Made by a program: the position numbers and the translations under genes. A stretch of 64,000 nucleotides of DNA from Pseudofabraea citricarpa (Eukaryota; Ascomycota; Leotiomycetes; Helotiales; Dermateaceae): contig JAPWGK010000029.1 in the NCBI GenBank assembly GCA_029641185.1, forward strand, positions 248,001-312,000, written 5' to 3'. Every line of letters begins with the position of its first letter. Positions within the stretch are counted from its first letter, which is position 1. A model generated the notes under the pieces. That model had not been told where the DNA came from and did not search any database. It saw only the letters and a list, made by a program, of their open reading frames with translations. Of this stretch, positions 22,676-34,019 are shown in pieces.

Positions 22676-23354
22676 ATGTCTCTAATCTCGAGAAATAAGC
22701 TCGTCTTGTCTTCATATGCTTCTTGAACTTGCTGGGGGCTGGAGGGAAATTCTGGCTGCTCGGTTGAGTGCTTGCAGCATCGGTAGGGGATGGGAGTTGA
22801 TATGAAAAGCAGACCGAGTGCGACTTTGCGATTTGCGAATACACCATCCTGCGAATCTGACGATTATGTTTTCTTTTCTTTGCGATTTCCTTGCCCTCAG
22901 CACCGTAGTCTGCTTTTCAAAATCGATGGCGTCCTCACGGTTGGAAGGCTTTTCACTGGATTGGCTTACCTAAAGTGGTGGAACGTTCCTTGATTGGAAA
23001 TGTGACCAATTTTTCACACATGAAGAGCCTCGACGGCAACAAATTGCGTATGGGAGATCTTTTTGCGGCAATCACAAAGGGTTCTTTAACTAAGTCTCTC
23101 TATATTGCGATTGATTGCACTTCGTCGTACACTCTCTGGTGGTGTGCGCCTTTTCGGATCTTAGATATCCCTGGGAACTTTCCTACTACCAACTGTTCTG
23201 TTTTTCTCTGCTCCTCCTGTCATAGCGAATCAGCGGTTTTCGGGCTCTTGGTGCCTTTTCGTAGCTAGGGTCCCTCGAATGCCACTCCACACTATACCTT
23301 ATTCTCTAGTTTTGTTTTTGCACGCATCTATTGTGAATTACAACATATGGACAG
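22676..23354. other. Convergent 3' flank of the 14-3-3 gene
   Basis: No supported gene between the 14-3-3 stop and the convergent hypothetical gene. It probably includes the 14-3-3 3' UTR. Confidence 0.5.
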
Positions 23355-23855
23355 CTAACATCTGTTGATTAAGGGGGCTTGCTTTCGATGTTGCTCCTCT
23401 CGCTTCCTGGCAGTGATTTCCTTCTGCTGTAACTTTGCAGCCCTCTCCAACCTTTTCCTCCTCTCTACCAAGCCCGGGATCTTAGTTTCCACACTCTCTG
23501 CATCCAAATCCACATCCTCATCTGAACGATTCTCCGCCACTGGTCCTTGCATATTCCTTGCTTCTTGCTCCAACTCAAGCTTTCGCTCCAGTTCAAGCTT
23601 TTGCACCTGTTTCGGCTTCTGCCAAGGCTCATCCATCTCAGTCTCTATTCCCGCCCCCTCTACCACGTGCTCTTCCTCTCCGTTGTCTTTGTTTCTCCTA
23701 TGAGAAATCCTCCATCTCCTCCCGAAGAACCTCTTGAGTTTTGTGAGCAGTTGTCTTGGTTTACTATGTTTGTGATTGTGTGGCGGTAAGTGGATGCCTG
23801 TCGAGATGAAAACTTCGTATTGCCATGCGATGATTTCTTCTGTCGTTATGGGCAT
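23355..23855 (-). CDS. Hypothetical basic/coiled-coil protein
   Basis: Single open frame with ATG at 23855, 166 residues. I do not recognise it. The N terminus is mixed, followed by a strongly basic patch (about residues 32-56, rich in Lys/Arg and Phe), then an acidic middle and two Glu/Lys/Arg/Leu-rich heptad-like segments (about 80-98 and 125-158) that should form coiled coil. No signal peptide or membrane segment. Frame length and non-repetitive composition favour a real gene, but an antisense frame of 112 codons overlaps it, so expression data would be needed to settle which strand is used. Confidence 0.45.
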   Translation of the reverse strand: MPITTEEIIAWQYEVFISTGIHLPPHNHKHSKPRQLLTKLKRFFGRRWRISHRRNKDNGEEEHVVEGAGIETEMDEPWQKPKQVQKLELERKLELEQEARNMQGPVAENRSDEDVDLDAESVETKIPGLVERRKRLERAAKLQQKEITARKREEQHRKQAPLINRC

Positions 23856-26519
23856 TTCTTCGCTCCCGCCTGGGGTTTGCGGTCGAGTGGAGAAGAGGAT
23901 TCGGAGGGAAGGAGAGAGGAGATGTGGATAGGTGTGGTACGGTCCGGGGACTTGTGTTTAGCGTGGGTTAGTTTGGATTGGGTTGGGCTGACTTGATTGA
24001 GTTGATTGATATTGCTCGCAATGATGATGGTCCTGATCTCTTTTAATCCTGCAGGAGATAGATAGATACTGGTTCACGATCAGGCTGCGAGAATAAATAG
24101 AGAAGAGAGCTGTTTGTGTCTCAAGATCTGTTGGTTCTACAGAAATTGGTGAATGCTGGATCTGAATGACAGGTTTCGGGTCGATGGGTGAGTAAATAGG
24201 TTCTTGATGATTCGCTACTGCTCGTGTATGTTCTGTTCTTTTCTCCCATCTAAGGTAGGTGCGGCAGGAGATAGGGTGTTGATAGATAAATCTTCACGAG
24301 CTGGCTTTTGAATATATCTATATGTCTTTTGGAAGTTGCTCTGGTATGTCATCGTATCGAAGCTTGAAGGGCTTCATTGCAGGCAAGGTCCATATCTAGG
24401 GAAGGAAATTATATTTATTCCAAAATACAAGCCGTAAGGTAAAAATGAGGGATTTCAAGTTTTAGCCTCCGAATGGCTCAGAAGTGAGTATGAGGTCCCT
24501 ATCGAGAGCGAAAGAAATGCTCAAAGCTAGTCGGGGTATCTACTTCTTAAGTACCTATACAGAGATATGGGAAGTTTGTGAGAGGCAAGGTCATCTGCTA
24601 TGGGAAACACCTCATTTATTTGCTACCTACTGTTCTAAGACGTTACATACTCCTGGGTCCTTCTAAGAAGCCAACGTATCTCTTTAGATGTTAAAGCATG
24701 ATAAAATCCCCAAACCTGCTTGAACAGATATCTTGCACTCAATATATGTATTTTTCAAACTTGATCCCGACTGCAGTGGCGCATTTCCAAGAACAGTTGG
24801 CTCTAATAATCCTCGAAGTCTTTGAGGATGAGGGATTCTTCATCGATCCATATATATCACAGGCCTGGTCTGCAAATGATCTTGATTGCCGAGAGGTAGC
24901 TAACAGTATCTAGGGATCTCCACAATGTGAATTGCTTTTGAGGTGATTGTTGTAGTAGCTTTCTGAGACAAGGATTTTGGAATTATATCCTCGTTCCTTG
25001 CATTAGTAATTTTTGTTACAAGAATTCTCTATATCGATTCAAAAACGGGTGCATCAACTTGCCAATATATATGGCATTGTCGAAAGGCATACATACTTGA
25101 GAATATCCTCGAGTCATTACCTATCCCAGAGTTCAGTAATAAATTTGGAATGTGAAAAGATACTATGCTCAGGGTCCTTGATATTCCGTTCCAGCATTCA
25201 CATGCAGCTAGGTAGTGTGCTCTTCCTTGAAAATCCACGTATTCAGAGGGAAACTAAAGTAATTACATCTGAAAGCTCGTGTTGCTATTGTGCTGCTGTC
25301 CACATTCAGGAGAGATGGGCCATTTTAACTTGTGAAGAGGGGTTTAAGCAACCACTTGCCGCCATGGCTGGATATCATCTGGTCATGTGATCATATTCAT
25401 GTGGAACATTTGAATTGACTTTATAAAGGCAGGATACTCTAAATTTCTCAACAATACATATGCTTGTATAATGCTAGATGAGAGCTAATTCCATTACATG
25501 TGTTTTTACAGATAATTTGAAGCGAGTGTCCCCCAGCCCACAAATGTATGTGAGGCTCAGATAGATGAGCAGTTAAACGCAACTTTTATCATATATGGTT
25601 GTAATGTTACTCAACTCAAGTCTCATAGGACAAATGAGAATCAATAAAAAGCAATGAGGTAATTGGAGAAGTACTGAGCGTACTTGCACTGTATTTCAGC
25701 TTCAATAACTTTACTGGGGTCTGAAATGTAATAACAACAGTACTGGCGGTTTTGTGCATAAAGATAATACTCCTGACTCAATCCGGAGTCAAAGACAATG
25801 CTAACTCGTAAAACTACGCGTCTACAATGCTATGACGCACTCCTTATGGTTGTAGGAATCTGCCACAGAACGCAGCATATAACAGTTGGCCGTGGGCGAG
25901 CTCTGCCGCAGTCTAGGACACATGCCGTCCACTTCGCAAGTACAGTAATAAAGCAGAGACATGCTGAAAAGTCAAAAGGCTCGTAGCCGATCCCCTGAAT
26001 GCGACAATACGATATTATCCAAGCCGGCCCAACTGGGCATTCTTGAGACACAGAGAAGGACGGTTCTTTATGCAAACGTAAGGGGTGGAGGAGAACAAAA
26101 TAGGGGTAGATGATTGAGAGGCTTCAGAATTGGTCATGGTGAAATCAAGCTCCGTAGAGCATTCATTCTCTTCCTATATTGTGATACTGTGTATCGTTCA
26201 TCACGAGCCTGTATTGTAGAAAGAAGACCAGATTTCGCGCCCACGAAAAATTTGTAGGAACAATCGCAGCCGAGGCTAGTACTAGCGCTGGTTCGAGTTT
26301 AGCGCTGATAGCCCGAAAACAGCAATTTCAGCCTCAGAATCCGCCCAGCCTCTCAGCTTTTGCGACAACCATCCTCCCACTCCTCTACGATCCCTACATA
26401 GGTTACCACCGAGATTCCCTTCTCAACCGTTCCATCCCCGATCACAACATAGGTAGCTTGACCTCTCGAAGCATTGAACCGACCGTCGTTACTGTTATCG
26501 CCATCACCTCTCTGTCGCA
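23856..26519. other. AT-rich gene desert of about 2.7 kb
   Basis: Frames at 24698-24913 and 25013-25390 look loosely protein-like but have no splice partners or family motifs. The last 200 bases are the Prp39 leader, with pyrimidine-rich sequence. No RNA gene or clear repeat recognised. Confidence 0.5.
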
Positions 26520-28785
26520 ATGAGCGACTTCAACTATGGAGGGACGGACGAAGAGTCCGCAGAGATCAAGAAGCTCAACGCAGAAGTTGTAAGTTGACAA
26601 CGTGCCGCCCATCTCCACATGGCGAATGCATAGCTGACCATCTATCTGCAGCTTGAAGATACAGACAACTTTGAAAACTGGGAGAAACTCGTGCGCACAT
26701 CAGAGACCCTCGAAGGCGGCTTAAATCGGAATTCTAGCCCCCAAGCTATCGCAACCATCCGAGATGCCTACGATCGATTCCTCGCGAAGTTTCCTCTCCT
26801 CTTTGGATACTGGAAGAAATATGCAGATCTAGAATTCTCCATCGCGGGGACGGAGGCGGCGGAAATGGTATGTTCAGGAATGCGCCCCCAAGAGAAGCAG
26901 CCTTGCTGATGACATTAGGTTTTTGAAAGAGGTGTCGCAAGTATTACAACTTCAGTAGATCTGTGGACGGATTACTGCTCATTTAAAGTTGAGACGAGTC
27001 ATGATCCCGATGTGATCAGAGAGTAAGTATATTAGATGCTTTCCTTCCCTTAACATAGCATCTGCAGCGATGCGATCCACATGGCCGTGAGGTTGGCCTC
27101 AGAGATTTCTTCCTGGCAGACGGTGAGAAATGCTATAAGCCGCCGCATTTGATATTCTTCTCACGCAAATGATCAGGATCTCTCTTTTTGCTATTATACA
27201 CTCGCTTTATATCGTATCATTTGCACATACACATTTCGGCACGGATGGGATTTGGGGATCACTAGTTCAAGCACACTCCTTTCCCGTATTTGCACTCCTT
27301 TGCCACCTTTGCTTCTCCCTCCTTTCTGTAGAGTCTCACTAACCATTTCTCCCAGGCTCTTCGAACGTGGCGCAACTTGTGTTGGCTTAGATTTCCTCGC
27401 ACATCCTTTCTGGGATAAATATCTAGAGTTTGAAGACCGTTTGGAGGCACAGGATCGAATATTTGCCATTCTGGGTCGCGTCGTCAAAATTCCCATGCAT
27501 CAGTATGCTAGATATTTTGAACGCTTTCGCCAACTCGCCCACTTACGTCCCATCCAAGAACTTATCCCGGCCGAAACTCTCGCACAATTTCGAGCTGAGA
27601 TTGATGCAGAAAGCGTCAACTTCCCGGGCCCTAAAGGTGAACTGGAGATCGAGCGAGACCTACGAACGAAGATTGACAACTTCCATCTGGAGATTTTCTC
27701 ACGTACACAGACTGAGACCACCAAGAGATGGACATATGAATCCGAGATCAAGCGACCATATTTCCATGTAACAGAACTCGATCAGCAACAACTAGTCAAT
27801 TGGCGCAAGTATCTGGATTTCGAAGAATCTGAAGGGGATTATACAAGAGCGGTATTTCTGTATGAGAGATGCCTGGTGACATGCGCTTTCTACGATGAAT
27901 TCTGGTTCCGATATGCTCGGTGGATGTCAGCTCAAGAAGGAAAGCAGGAAGAGGTCCGGAACATTTACCAACGGGCAAGCACTCTTTACGTGCCGATAAG
28001 CAGACCTGGCATTAGGCTGCAATACGCATATTTTGAGGAGATGTCCGAAAGGGTCGATGTCGCTCGTGCTATTCATGAGGCAATCCTGGATCGCATGCCT
28101 GGGCACGTTGAGACAATCGTGTCATGGGCGAATGTTGAACGAAGACAGAATGGCCTTGAAGCTGCTATCGAAGTGTATAAAGCTCAGATTGACTCGGCAG
28201 CGGTTGGATTGTATGCCAAAGCAGCATTGGTCGTTGAATGGGCCACCTTGCTCTGGAAAATTCAAGGATCGGTGGATGATGCCCGTCAAGTCTTCCAAAA
28301 GAACCAACAATGGTACCTTGAAAGCCGACATTTCTGGGCCAAATATCTTGAATTCGAGTTCGCACAGCCGACAAGTGCATCCACGGAAGCCGAGCACTAC
28401 GCTAGAATCAAGAAGATCTATGAGGACATGATCCTGAAGAGTCGCATGACTCTTGCCACCAAGAAGGCCATCAGCAACTACTACCTGATCTACCTTCAAG
28501 AGAGAGGAACAAAGGAAGCGATGAAAGAGTTCCTTCAGATCGATAGAGAATTAAACGGGTAAGACATACCTTCTACTGGCAAAGAAAAACTGCTAATCAT
28601 TCAATAGACCCGTTTCCGTGCAACCCGCCAGCATTAAAGGCGGTAGCAAAGGACTTGAGAATGGGCACTCAATGGGAGAGATTGACGAGGCGACTCTTCG
28701 CAAGGGCGAGGTGCAATACGGCACATACTTTCAACAACATGGGGAACTGCCAGTGGATGCTCAGGGGCTAGCACAGTTCCATTGA
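26520..28785 (+). CDS. PRP39: Pre-mRNA splicing factor Prp39 (U1 snRNP)
   Basis: Five exons, join(26520..26588,26652..26867,26919..27022,27356..28558,28608..28785), 589 residues. Prp39 is a U1 snRNP-associated scaffold acting in 5' splice-site recognition. The protein is built of HAT (half-a-TPR) repeats: W..Y...E-type motifs recur, e.g. FENWEKLV, FGYWKKYADLEF, VDLWTDYCSF, FWDKYLEFED, LVNWRKYLDFEE, FWFRYARWM and RHFWAKYLEFE, along with the family's LFERG and IYQRAS helices. It ends in a short polar tail. The ATG at 26520 gives MSDFNYGG, preceded by no in-frame alternative. Introns are 63, 51, 333 and 49 bases; the 333-base third intron is far longer than the others and could hide an alternative exon (see findings). 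Confidence 0.92.
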
Positions 28786-29656
28786 TATCTTTTTTCTTTT
28801 TTTACTTTTCTACGGCTCTGTCTCGGTCAAAAGTGGTTGCTCAGAGCAGCACGGTGTATACTAGAAGCCTCGCATATTTGGTGAAGCTCCCTGTACACAA
28901 TGCTAGGCCTTTTATTCTCGTTGGAAAATCAAATTCAACGCTATTACTGAAGATCCCGGAGTGACGAGCCGACGAGTGAATGTGATACTACCCAAGACCA
29001 TAGAGAACTCTAAAGAGATTCCTTAACTCACATGCAGCTGCTCTGAGTAAGCGGAAGCTTCCGCTATCGCCGTTCAGCCAGGCGACCTCGCCTAAGCCAG
29101 TGAGAAGATCTTGAATGCAAAGACTAAATGGTGATGCTTCTGCAGGTTGCGTGCAGAGTGAGCAGTCATGGGAGGCTCAAGATATATGATCTGTCATGGG
29201 GCGCGCAGTGTTAGTTGCAACGCTGTGGTTCCTGACGTCTAGACTGTCCCCGAATGGCGATTAGCTAATCCACCAGACTAGGCATTTGTCACCTGTCGGG
29301 GTCCAGAAGGAACAAACGATGGCGATGTCGGCGAGGTGTCTAATTTGAGTCATGATTTGTTTAGGAAGCTGTCGATTGGGCGAAGATATAAGAAGTGGAT
29401 GTCGGGATTCGTGATCGTACAGGGATTGCGACGCTGAGCTGTGACACTCCGAAGAGTGGGCGAGAGGGCCCGAAAGCTCGGGTGCTTTGGTGGTGGCCTG
29501 TAGGTACTTATTATTTTCAACCCTTCCCTTCTTCTCGTGCCTTCCCTCCTCTCCCGATGCTCTTCCTCCCTCCATCTACACTTATCTGACTTCTCCATCT
29601 CTTCCCAAGTAACAATTCCTTTCCCCTCTTCCCATCACATTAGCAAACAAATTACA
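28786..29656. other. Intergenic region and CCP1 promoter
   Basis: No supported gene. The final 130 bases are strongly pyrimidine-rich (CTTCC/CTCC runs), a typical leader for a well-expressed fungal gene. Confidence 0.5.
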
Positions 29657-30903
29657 ATGGCTTCCACTGCTCGTACCTTCGCCCGTGCGGCAACCCGATC
29701 AACACCTACAACTTCTGCCATCAAGCTTACTGGCCGCAACGGCGCATTCGCCCTTCCTCGTCAAGCTTTCCGCCAACAATCCCGCCGTGGCTACTCTTCA
29801 CAACCAACAAAGTCCTCATCCTCAGGTCTCTTCATTGGTGTTGGAGCTCTTGCACTTGCTGGTGGCGCCGGTTACTACTTCTACTCTGCTGGCAACGGCT
29901 CGCTCCTCTCAGGCTCCGCATCCGAGACCAGTGGTGTCTTCACCCCCAAGCAAGAGGACTACCAGAAGGTCTACAACGAGATCGCCGAGCGACTCGAGGA
30001 GAAGGATGATTACGACGATGGAAGCTTTGGCCCCGTCTTGGTCAGATTAGCGTGGCACGCAAGTGGTACCTACGATAAGGAGACTGGCACCGGAGGATCC
30101 AATGGCGCCACCATGAGATTCCCTCCAGAGGGTGACCACGGAGCAAACGCCGGTCTGATTGCTGCCAGAAACTTCATGGAGCCAGTTAAGCGTACGTGCT
30201 ACTTCTGTCGTTTCCGTCGTCTCAGAACATATTGCTGACTTTTTCATTCCTCTTGCAGAGAAGTTCCCATGGATTACCTACTCCGATCTTTGGATCCTGG
30301 GTGGTGTCGCTGCCGTCCAAGAGATGCAAGGCCCTACCGTCCCATACAGACCCGGCCGAAAGGATAAGGACATCGCTGCTTGCACGCCTGACGGACGTCT
30401 CCCAGATGCCTCAAAGGAGCAGAAGCACTTGAGGGCCATCTTCAACCGAATGGGTTTCAATGACCAGGAGATTGTCGCTCTAAGTGGTGCACACGCTCTT
30501 GGTCGTTGCCACACTGACCGCAGTGGTTTCAGCGGCCCATGGACTTTCTCCCCAACCGTCGTAACCAACGAGTATTATAAGCTTTTGTTGAACGAGAAGT
30601 GGCAGTGGAAGAAGTGGAACGGTCCTAAGCAGGTATGATTTTTGATCCGATCAAACTCGAGTTTGTTTCTAACAATGTAAACAGTTGGAGGACAAGACCA
30701 CCAAGACCCTGATGATGTTGCCAACCGACGTTGCTCTCGTTAACGATAAGTCATTCAAGTCTCACGTTGAGAAGTACGCCAAGGATGAGCAGCTCTGGTT
30801 CAAGGACTTCGCCAACGTTCTTGTTAAGCTTTTCGAGCTTGGTGTTCCATTCGACGAGACCACCCAACAAGAGAGAATGATTCTTAAGCCAACCACCGCA
30901 TAA
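29657..30903 (+). CDS. CCP1: Mitochondrial cytochrome c peroxidase
   Basis: Three exons, join(29657..30191,30259..30632,30685..30903), 375 residues. It is a class I haem peroxidase that reduces H2O2 with cytochrome c in the mitochondrial intermembrane space. An Arg/Ser/Thr/Ala-rich presequence (about 1-45) is followed by a hydrophobic Gly/Ala segment (about 57-75), the bipartite sorting signal of intermembrane-space proteins. Active-site residues: Arg130, Trp133 and distal His134 in VRLAWHAS; the [12 protein letters not shown] motif with proximal haem ligand His257; and GPWTF with Trp273 as the likely radical Trp. The proximal Asp should lie in the last exon's WFKDFA. The ATG at 29657 is chosen because it begins a mitochondrial presequence; an upstream in-frame Met (29537) would lie in the CT-rich leader. 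Introns are 67 and 52 bases. Confidence 0.95.
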
Positions 30904-31651
30904 AAGGATTCGTCGAGATACAATAATTTAGACTTGAGATACCCGAGGATCCAGATCCAAGATGTTAGGTGGATAAGTGGATGAGATCAGAGAAGAGAGA
31001 TGTCTCGATACTAACACAGTAGACTTTTGCTTACGTTGCTTCTTTTTTTGTGTTTCGTGGGTGGTGGTCTAGCAGGCCATTCTACCATTTGATTTAGGTC
31101 TTCCTGTCTGGAGTTTCCCTTTGCTTCCTTGTATCATAGATGGCGATAGGTCAATTCAAAATGACATTACACCTTACGATGCCTTTGATTTCAGTGAGAG
31201 TGAAAGTGAAAGAGGACTGACAGAGAGGAAAGAGGAGACAGAAGAGGAGAGGACGGTCGTTCAAATAAGGACGGAGACAGGAGTCTAAACCATGTAATGC
31301 ACTGCGCTACCGGTATTATTTTGTGTCTTGGGCCAAGGTTTCCCTGAGAACAACCAGCCAATGGGAGATTTGGCAAAGGCAACGGACGCGTCTCGTTCGG
31401 GCACATTGGACTTGTTGGTGTAGCAAGCTAACCTAAAGGATGCGTTGATGCGGGGTAAAATGTATGGGGATGGGATGGGATGCGCCGGATCATCGTTGTG
31501 TCTCGTCCACTCTTTCCTCCAAGTGACAAGTGACAAGTCACGGACGACGTAACCAAATCTCCGAAGCCTGAGCTCGAGCCAGCAGCCTCGAGCATCACCC
31601 GTCGTCACCTTGATCTTGGTAGAGAACGGGCACAACAAAAGCAGAGAGAAC
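30904..31651. other. Intergenic region
   Basis: CCP1 3' flank and the promoter of the CMD-family gene. Minus-strand frames at 31191-31808 are shadows partly created by the CCA repeat of the next gene. Confidence 0.5.
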
Positions 31652-32368
31652 ATGTCGTCGTCCGAAGAAGCACCACCACCACCACCACCACCACCACCAC
31701 CCAAGAAAGAGGAGAACAATATGGACACGCCTCCCCATCAGGCCCTCTACGCAGCTGGCCTCGCCATGCGTCGCCAGGTCGTCGGGCCCGCCTACGTCGA
31801 CCGCTCACTTGCGGAGACGGCGGACAACGAGTTCACGAGGCCGCTGGTGCAGTTTGCGACCGAGGCGGCATGGGGGACCATCGTAAGTCCCCCCCTCTTT
31901 TTCTTTTCTACAATCTAAGAGCCTGGAGATGTTGTCATTTTGTGGGGTTCGAGGGTTGCTGATCTGAGAGCTGGATTGGGAGTCATGTAGTGGACAAGGC
32001 CGGGACTCGAACTCAAGACGCGGAGTCTCCTCAACCTCGTCATGCTCACGGCCCTCGCGAAGTGGACTGAATTGGGCACCCACGTTCGAGGTGCCGTCAG
32101 GAACGGCTGCTCTGAGTTGGAGATCCGCGAGGCGCTTTTGCAGGCTACGTAAGTTTTGTGGTTTTCTCTTTCTCTTTCTTTTGGGGGCAAATATTGTGTT
32201 TGTGGATGGAGTGAAGAGCAATGTTGGGAATGGGACTGGGTGGAAATAGGAATGCTGATATGATCTCTTCTCGATGCTAGAGCCTATTGTGGTATGCCGG
32301 CGGGGTTTGAGGCTTTCAGGGTCGCTGATAGGGTCTTGAAGGAGATGAAGGAGAATGGGGAGATGTGA
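31652..32368 (+). CDS. Carboxymuconolactone decarboxylase-family protein
   Basis: Three exons, join(31652..31882,31991..32148,32281..32368), 158 residues; introns 108 and 132 bases. Residues about 30-150 match the small helical CMD/AhpD-like fold as seen in 4-carboxymuconolactone decarboxylases: RRQVVGPAYVDRS near the start, an FATEAAWG helix, RSLLNLVMLTAL, ELGTHVRGAVRNGCSELEIREALLQ, and CGMPAGFEAFRVA. The hallmark CxxC of AhpD-type peroxidases is absent, favouring a decarboxylase-type or other CMD function in aromatic catabolism. The first 22 residues are odd: an acidic start then ten consecutive prolines, encoded by a CCA repeat. No targeting signal is evident. The substrate is unknown. Confidence 0.85.
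31672..31702. repeat. (CCA)n coding microsatellite
   Basis: Ten CCA/CCC proline codons near the N terminus of the CMD-family protein; unit changes would keep the frame and vary polyproline length. Confidence 0.9.
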
Positions 32369-34019
32369 TTTGACAACTTGGGATGGTTGTTTGGAAATGA
32401 ATTACGATGTTAATCTTGAGTTCTTGATTCTGTGAGTTAGATTAAGTTGCAGGTCAAAATAGAGATTAAATCTTGTTGTGCACTCCTTTGCCTACAGGTA
32501 GGTCGGTATATACGCAAATACATGACTACTTACCTAAGCTCCACGATACGTGCCTCTATCTGCCAGTCGCATCTATTCAAAAGAGTCAGTAAAGAAAGGC
32601 AAACATGTCGCTATAAAGTTTATCTGGGTTCTGGACTTGGAGGTGCGAGTAGTGCCTTACCTTGAATCTTTGTTTCGTGTTTCGTGCTTGAATTATTTTG
32701 TCGTGTCGTGTCGCTAGTCGCTTAGCTCTGATAATTGGTTGGGGTTTAGGGATTCCTCGGGCGAGGACTGGATCGAAAGGATTTGATGCGGTTTAGTCAT
32801 TGGTATTTTGGGAGGCTGTTAGAACACAGAAAATTTGGAGCAGGTCTTAGATGTTTATAGGTAATTATAATAAGATGGGTGGTACGGTTTTGAACATGGA
32901 TTTTACTACTTATTATACCAGCTGAAAACATAGGAGACCACATAGTCCTTTTCTGATTCTTACTGTTTTATGGGGCTTAGGAGGTTAACTGTATGATAAT
33001 ACCCGGCTTGGTTTCTGGAAACACCAAATCCTGTCATGAATGGTTGTATATTGCCCCAAAATTCTTGAGGTATTTTAGTATTCAAGTAGCTTCGGTATGG
33101 GATCAGCGTCCTAACTTGAAAAGCTAGGTCTGTAATTTCTAGAATGTATTATTTGATTATCCAGTATAGCAATTCCCATATATACTAATAAAACGGGACA
33201 AACATTGCACCCGTCACTCTTACCCAAATATATGAGCCCGCTTCTCGGTTTACAAGACGTTATAAGACGACGCCTTTTAACTACCAGAATCGGAGATTCG
33301 GCCTCTTCTTGGCTAATCAGAAGAGCTGCCTTCACCGCTTCATTGCTTGTCAAATCGAGTCAAACTAGATAATTGCACATGCCTAAGAATGCGAATACGG
33401 CTCATCATACATACATGCTCACTGGCACACAGATAGCTGTGTGAGCGTGGTACGTGGCAAAGATATCACATTCTCATCGCCTGACTAACAAACCGAGTGA
33501 AGTGAAACGTGTGCTGTGCCGATGCCAGGGCTAAAATATTTCGTGGACTGCCTTTTGCAAGGAATACACTTACATAGTAAATGTGCTGACCACGTGTGGC
33601 TGAAGTACTTGAGTCCCTACAATATATCCTTAGTGATATGGTCCGTGTACGATCCGGCCGCTTATTTCCTCCCGTCAGACAGATGTGTGCAGACCGCCCC
33701 GCTTTTTTCTGCTACCAATGGCGGAACAGCAGTCAGACGGTTCGACGGTCATTGGTTACGACTATACTCGGTACACCCCACCTTCAGCCTCCCGTACAAA
33801 GTTTTGGTCCCCAGGGGATGGTATGGCGAACGCAACGACAACCCTGACCGACAACCCTGACACTCCGATTCTCCCTAACTTCCTACCTACCTACCTACAT
33901 GTATAACTAGCTACCTTTCTTCTTTCCCCTCTCTTAGAAAGTATTCGTATTATCTCTTTTATTTCTTCGGAAGATATTTAAATAGTTTATTGAATTATTA
34001 GTACTAGAGACAAAACGCT
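32369..34019. other. Intergenic region at the left border of the accessory cluster
   Basis: AT-rich and stop-rich from about 32690 to 33500. A minus-strand frame at 33111-33353 looks weakly protein-like but lacks an ATG and splice partners. No gene supported. Confidence 0.5.

Noticed and set aside
24698..25390. Two loosely protein-like frames in the AT-rich desert
   Set aside because: No family motif, the second lacks an ATG, and I could not link them by splice sites.
29537..29656. Upstream in-frame extension of cytochrome c peroxidase
   Set aside because: It lies in a CT-rich leader, and the Met at 29657 starts a proper mitochondrial presequence.
31191..31808. Minus-strand frames with Gly/Val runs
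   Set aside because: They are antisense to the CCA repeat and first exon of the CMD-family gene.
33111..33353. Minus-strand frame resembling a helix-rich fragment
   Set aside because: It starts at TTG, is isolated, and no transposase or other motif could be confirmed.
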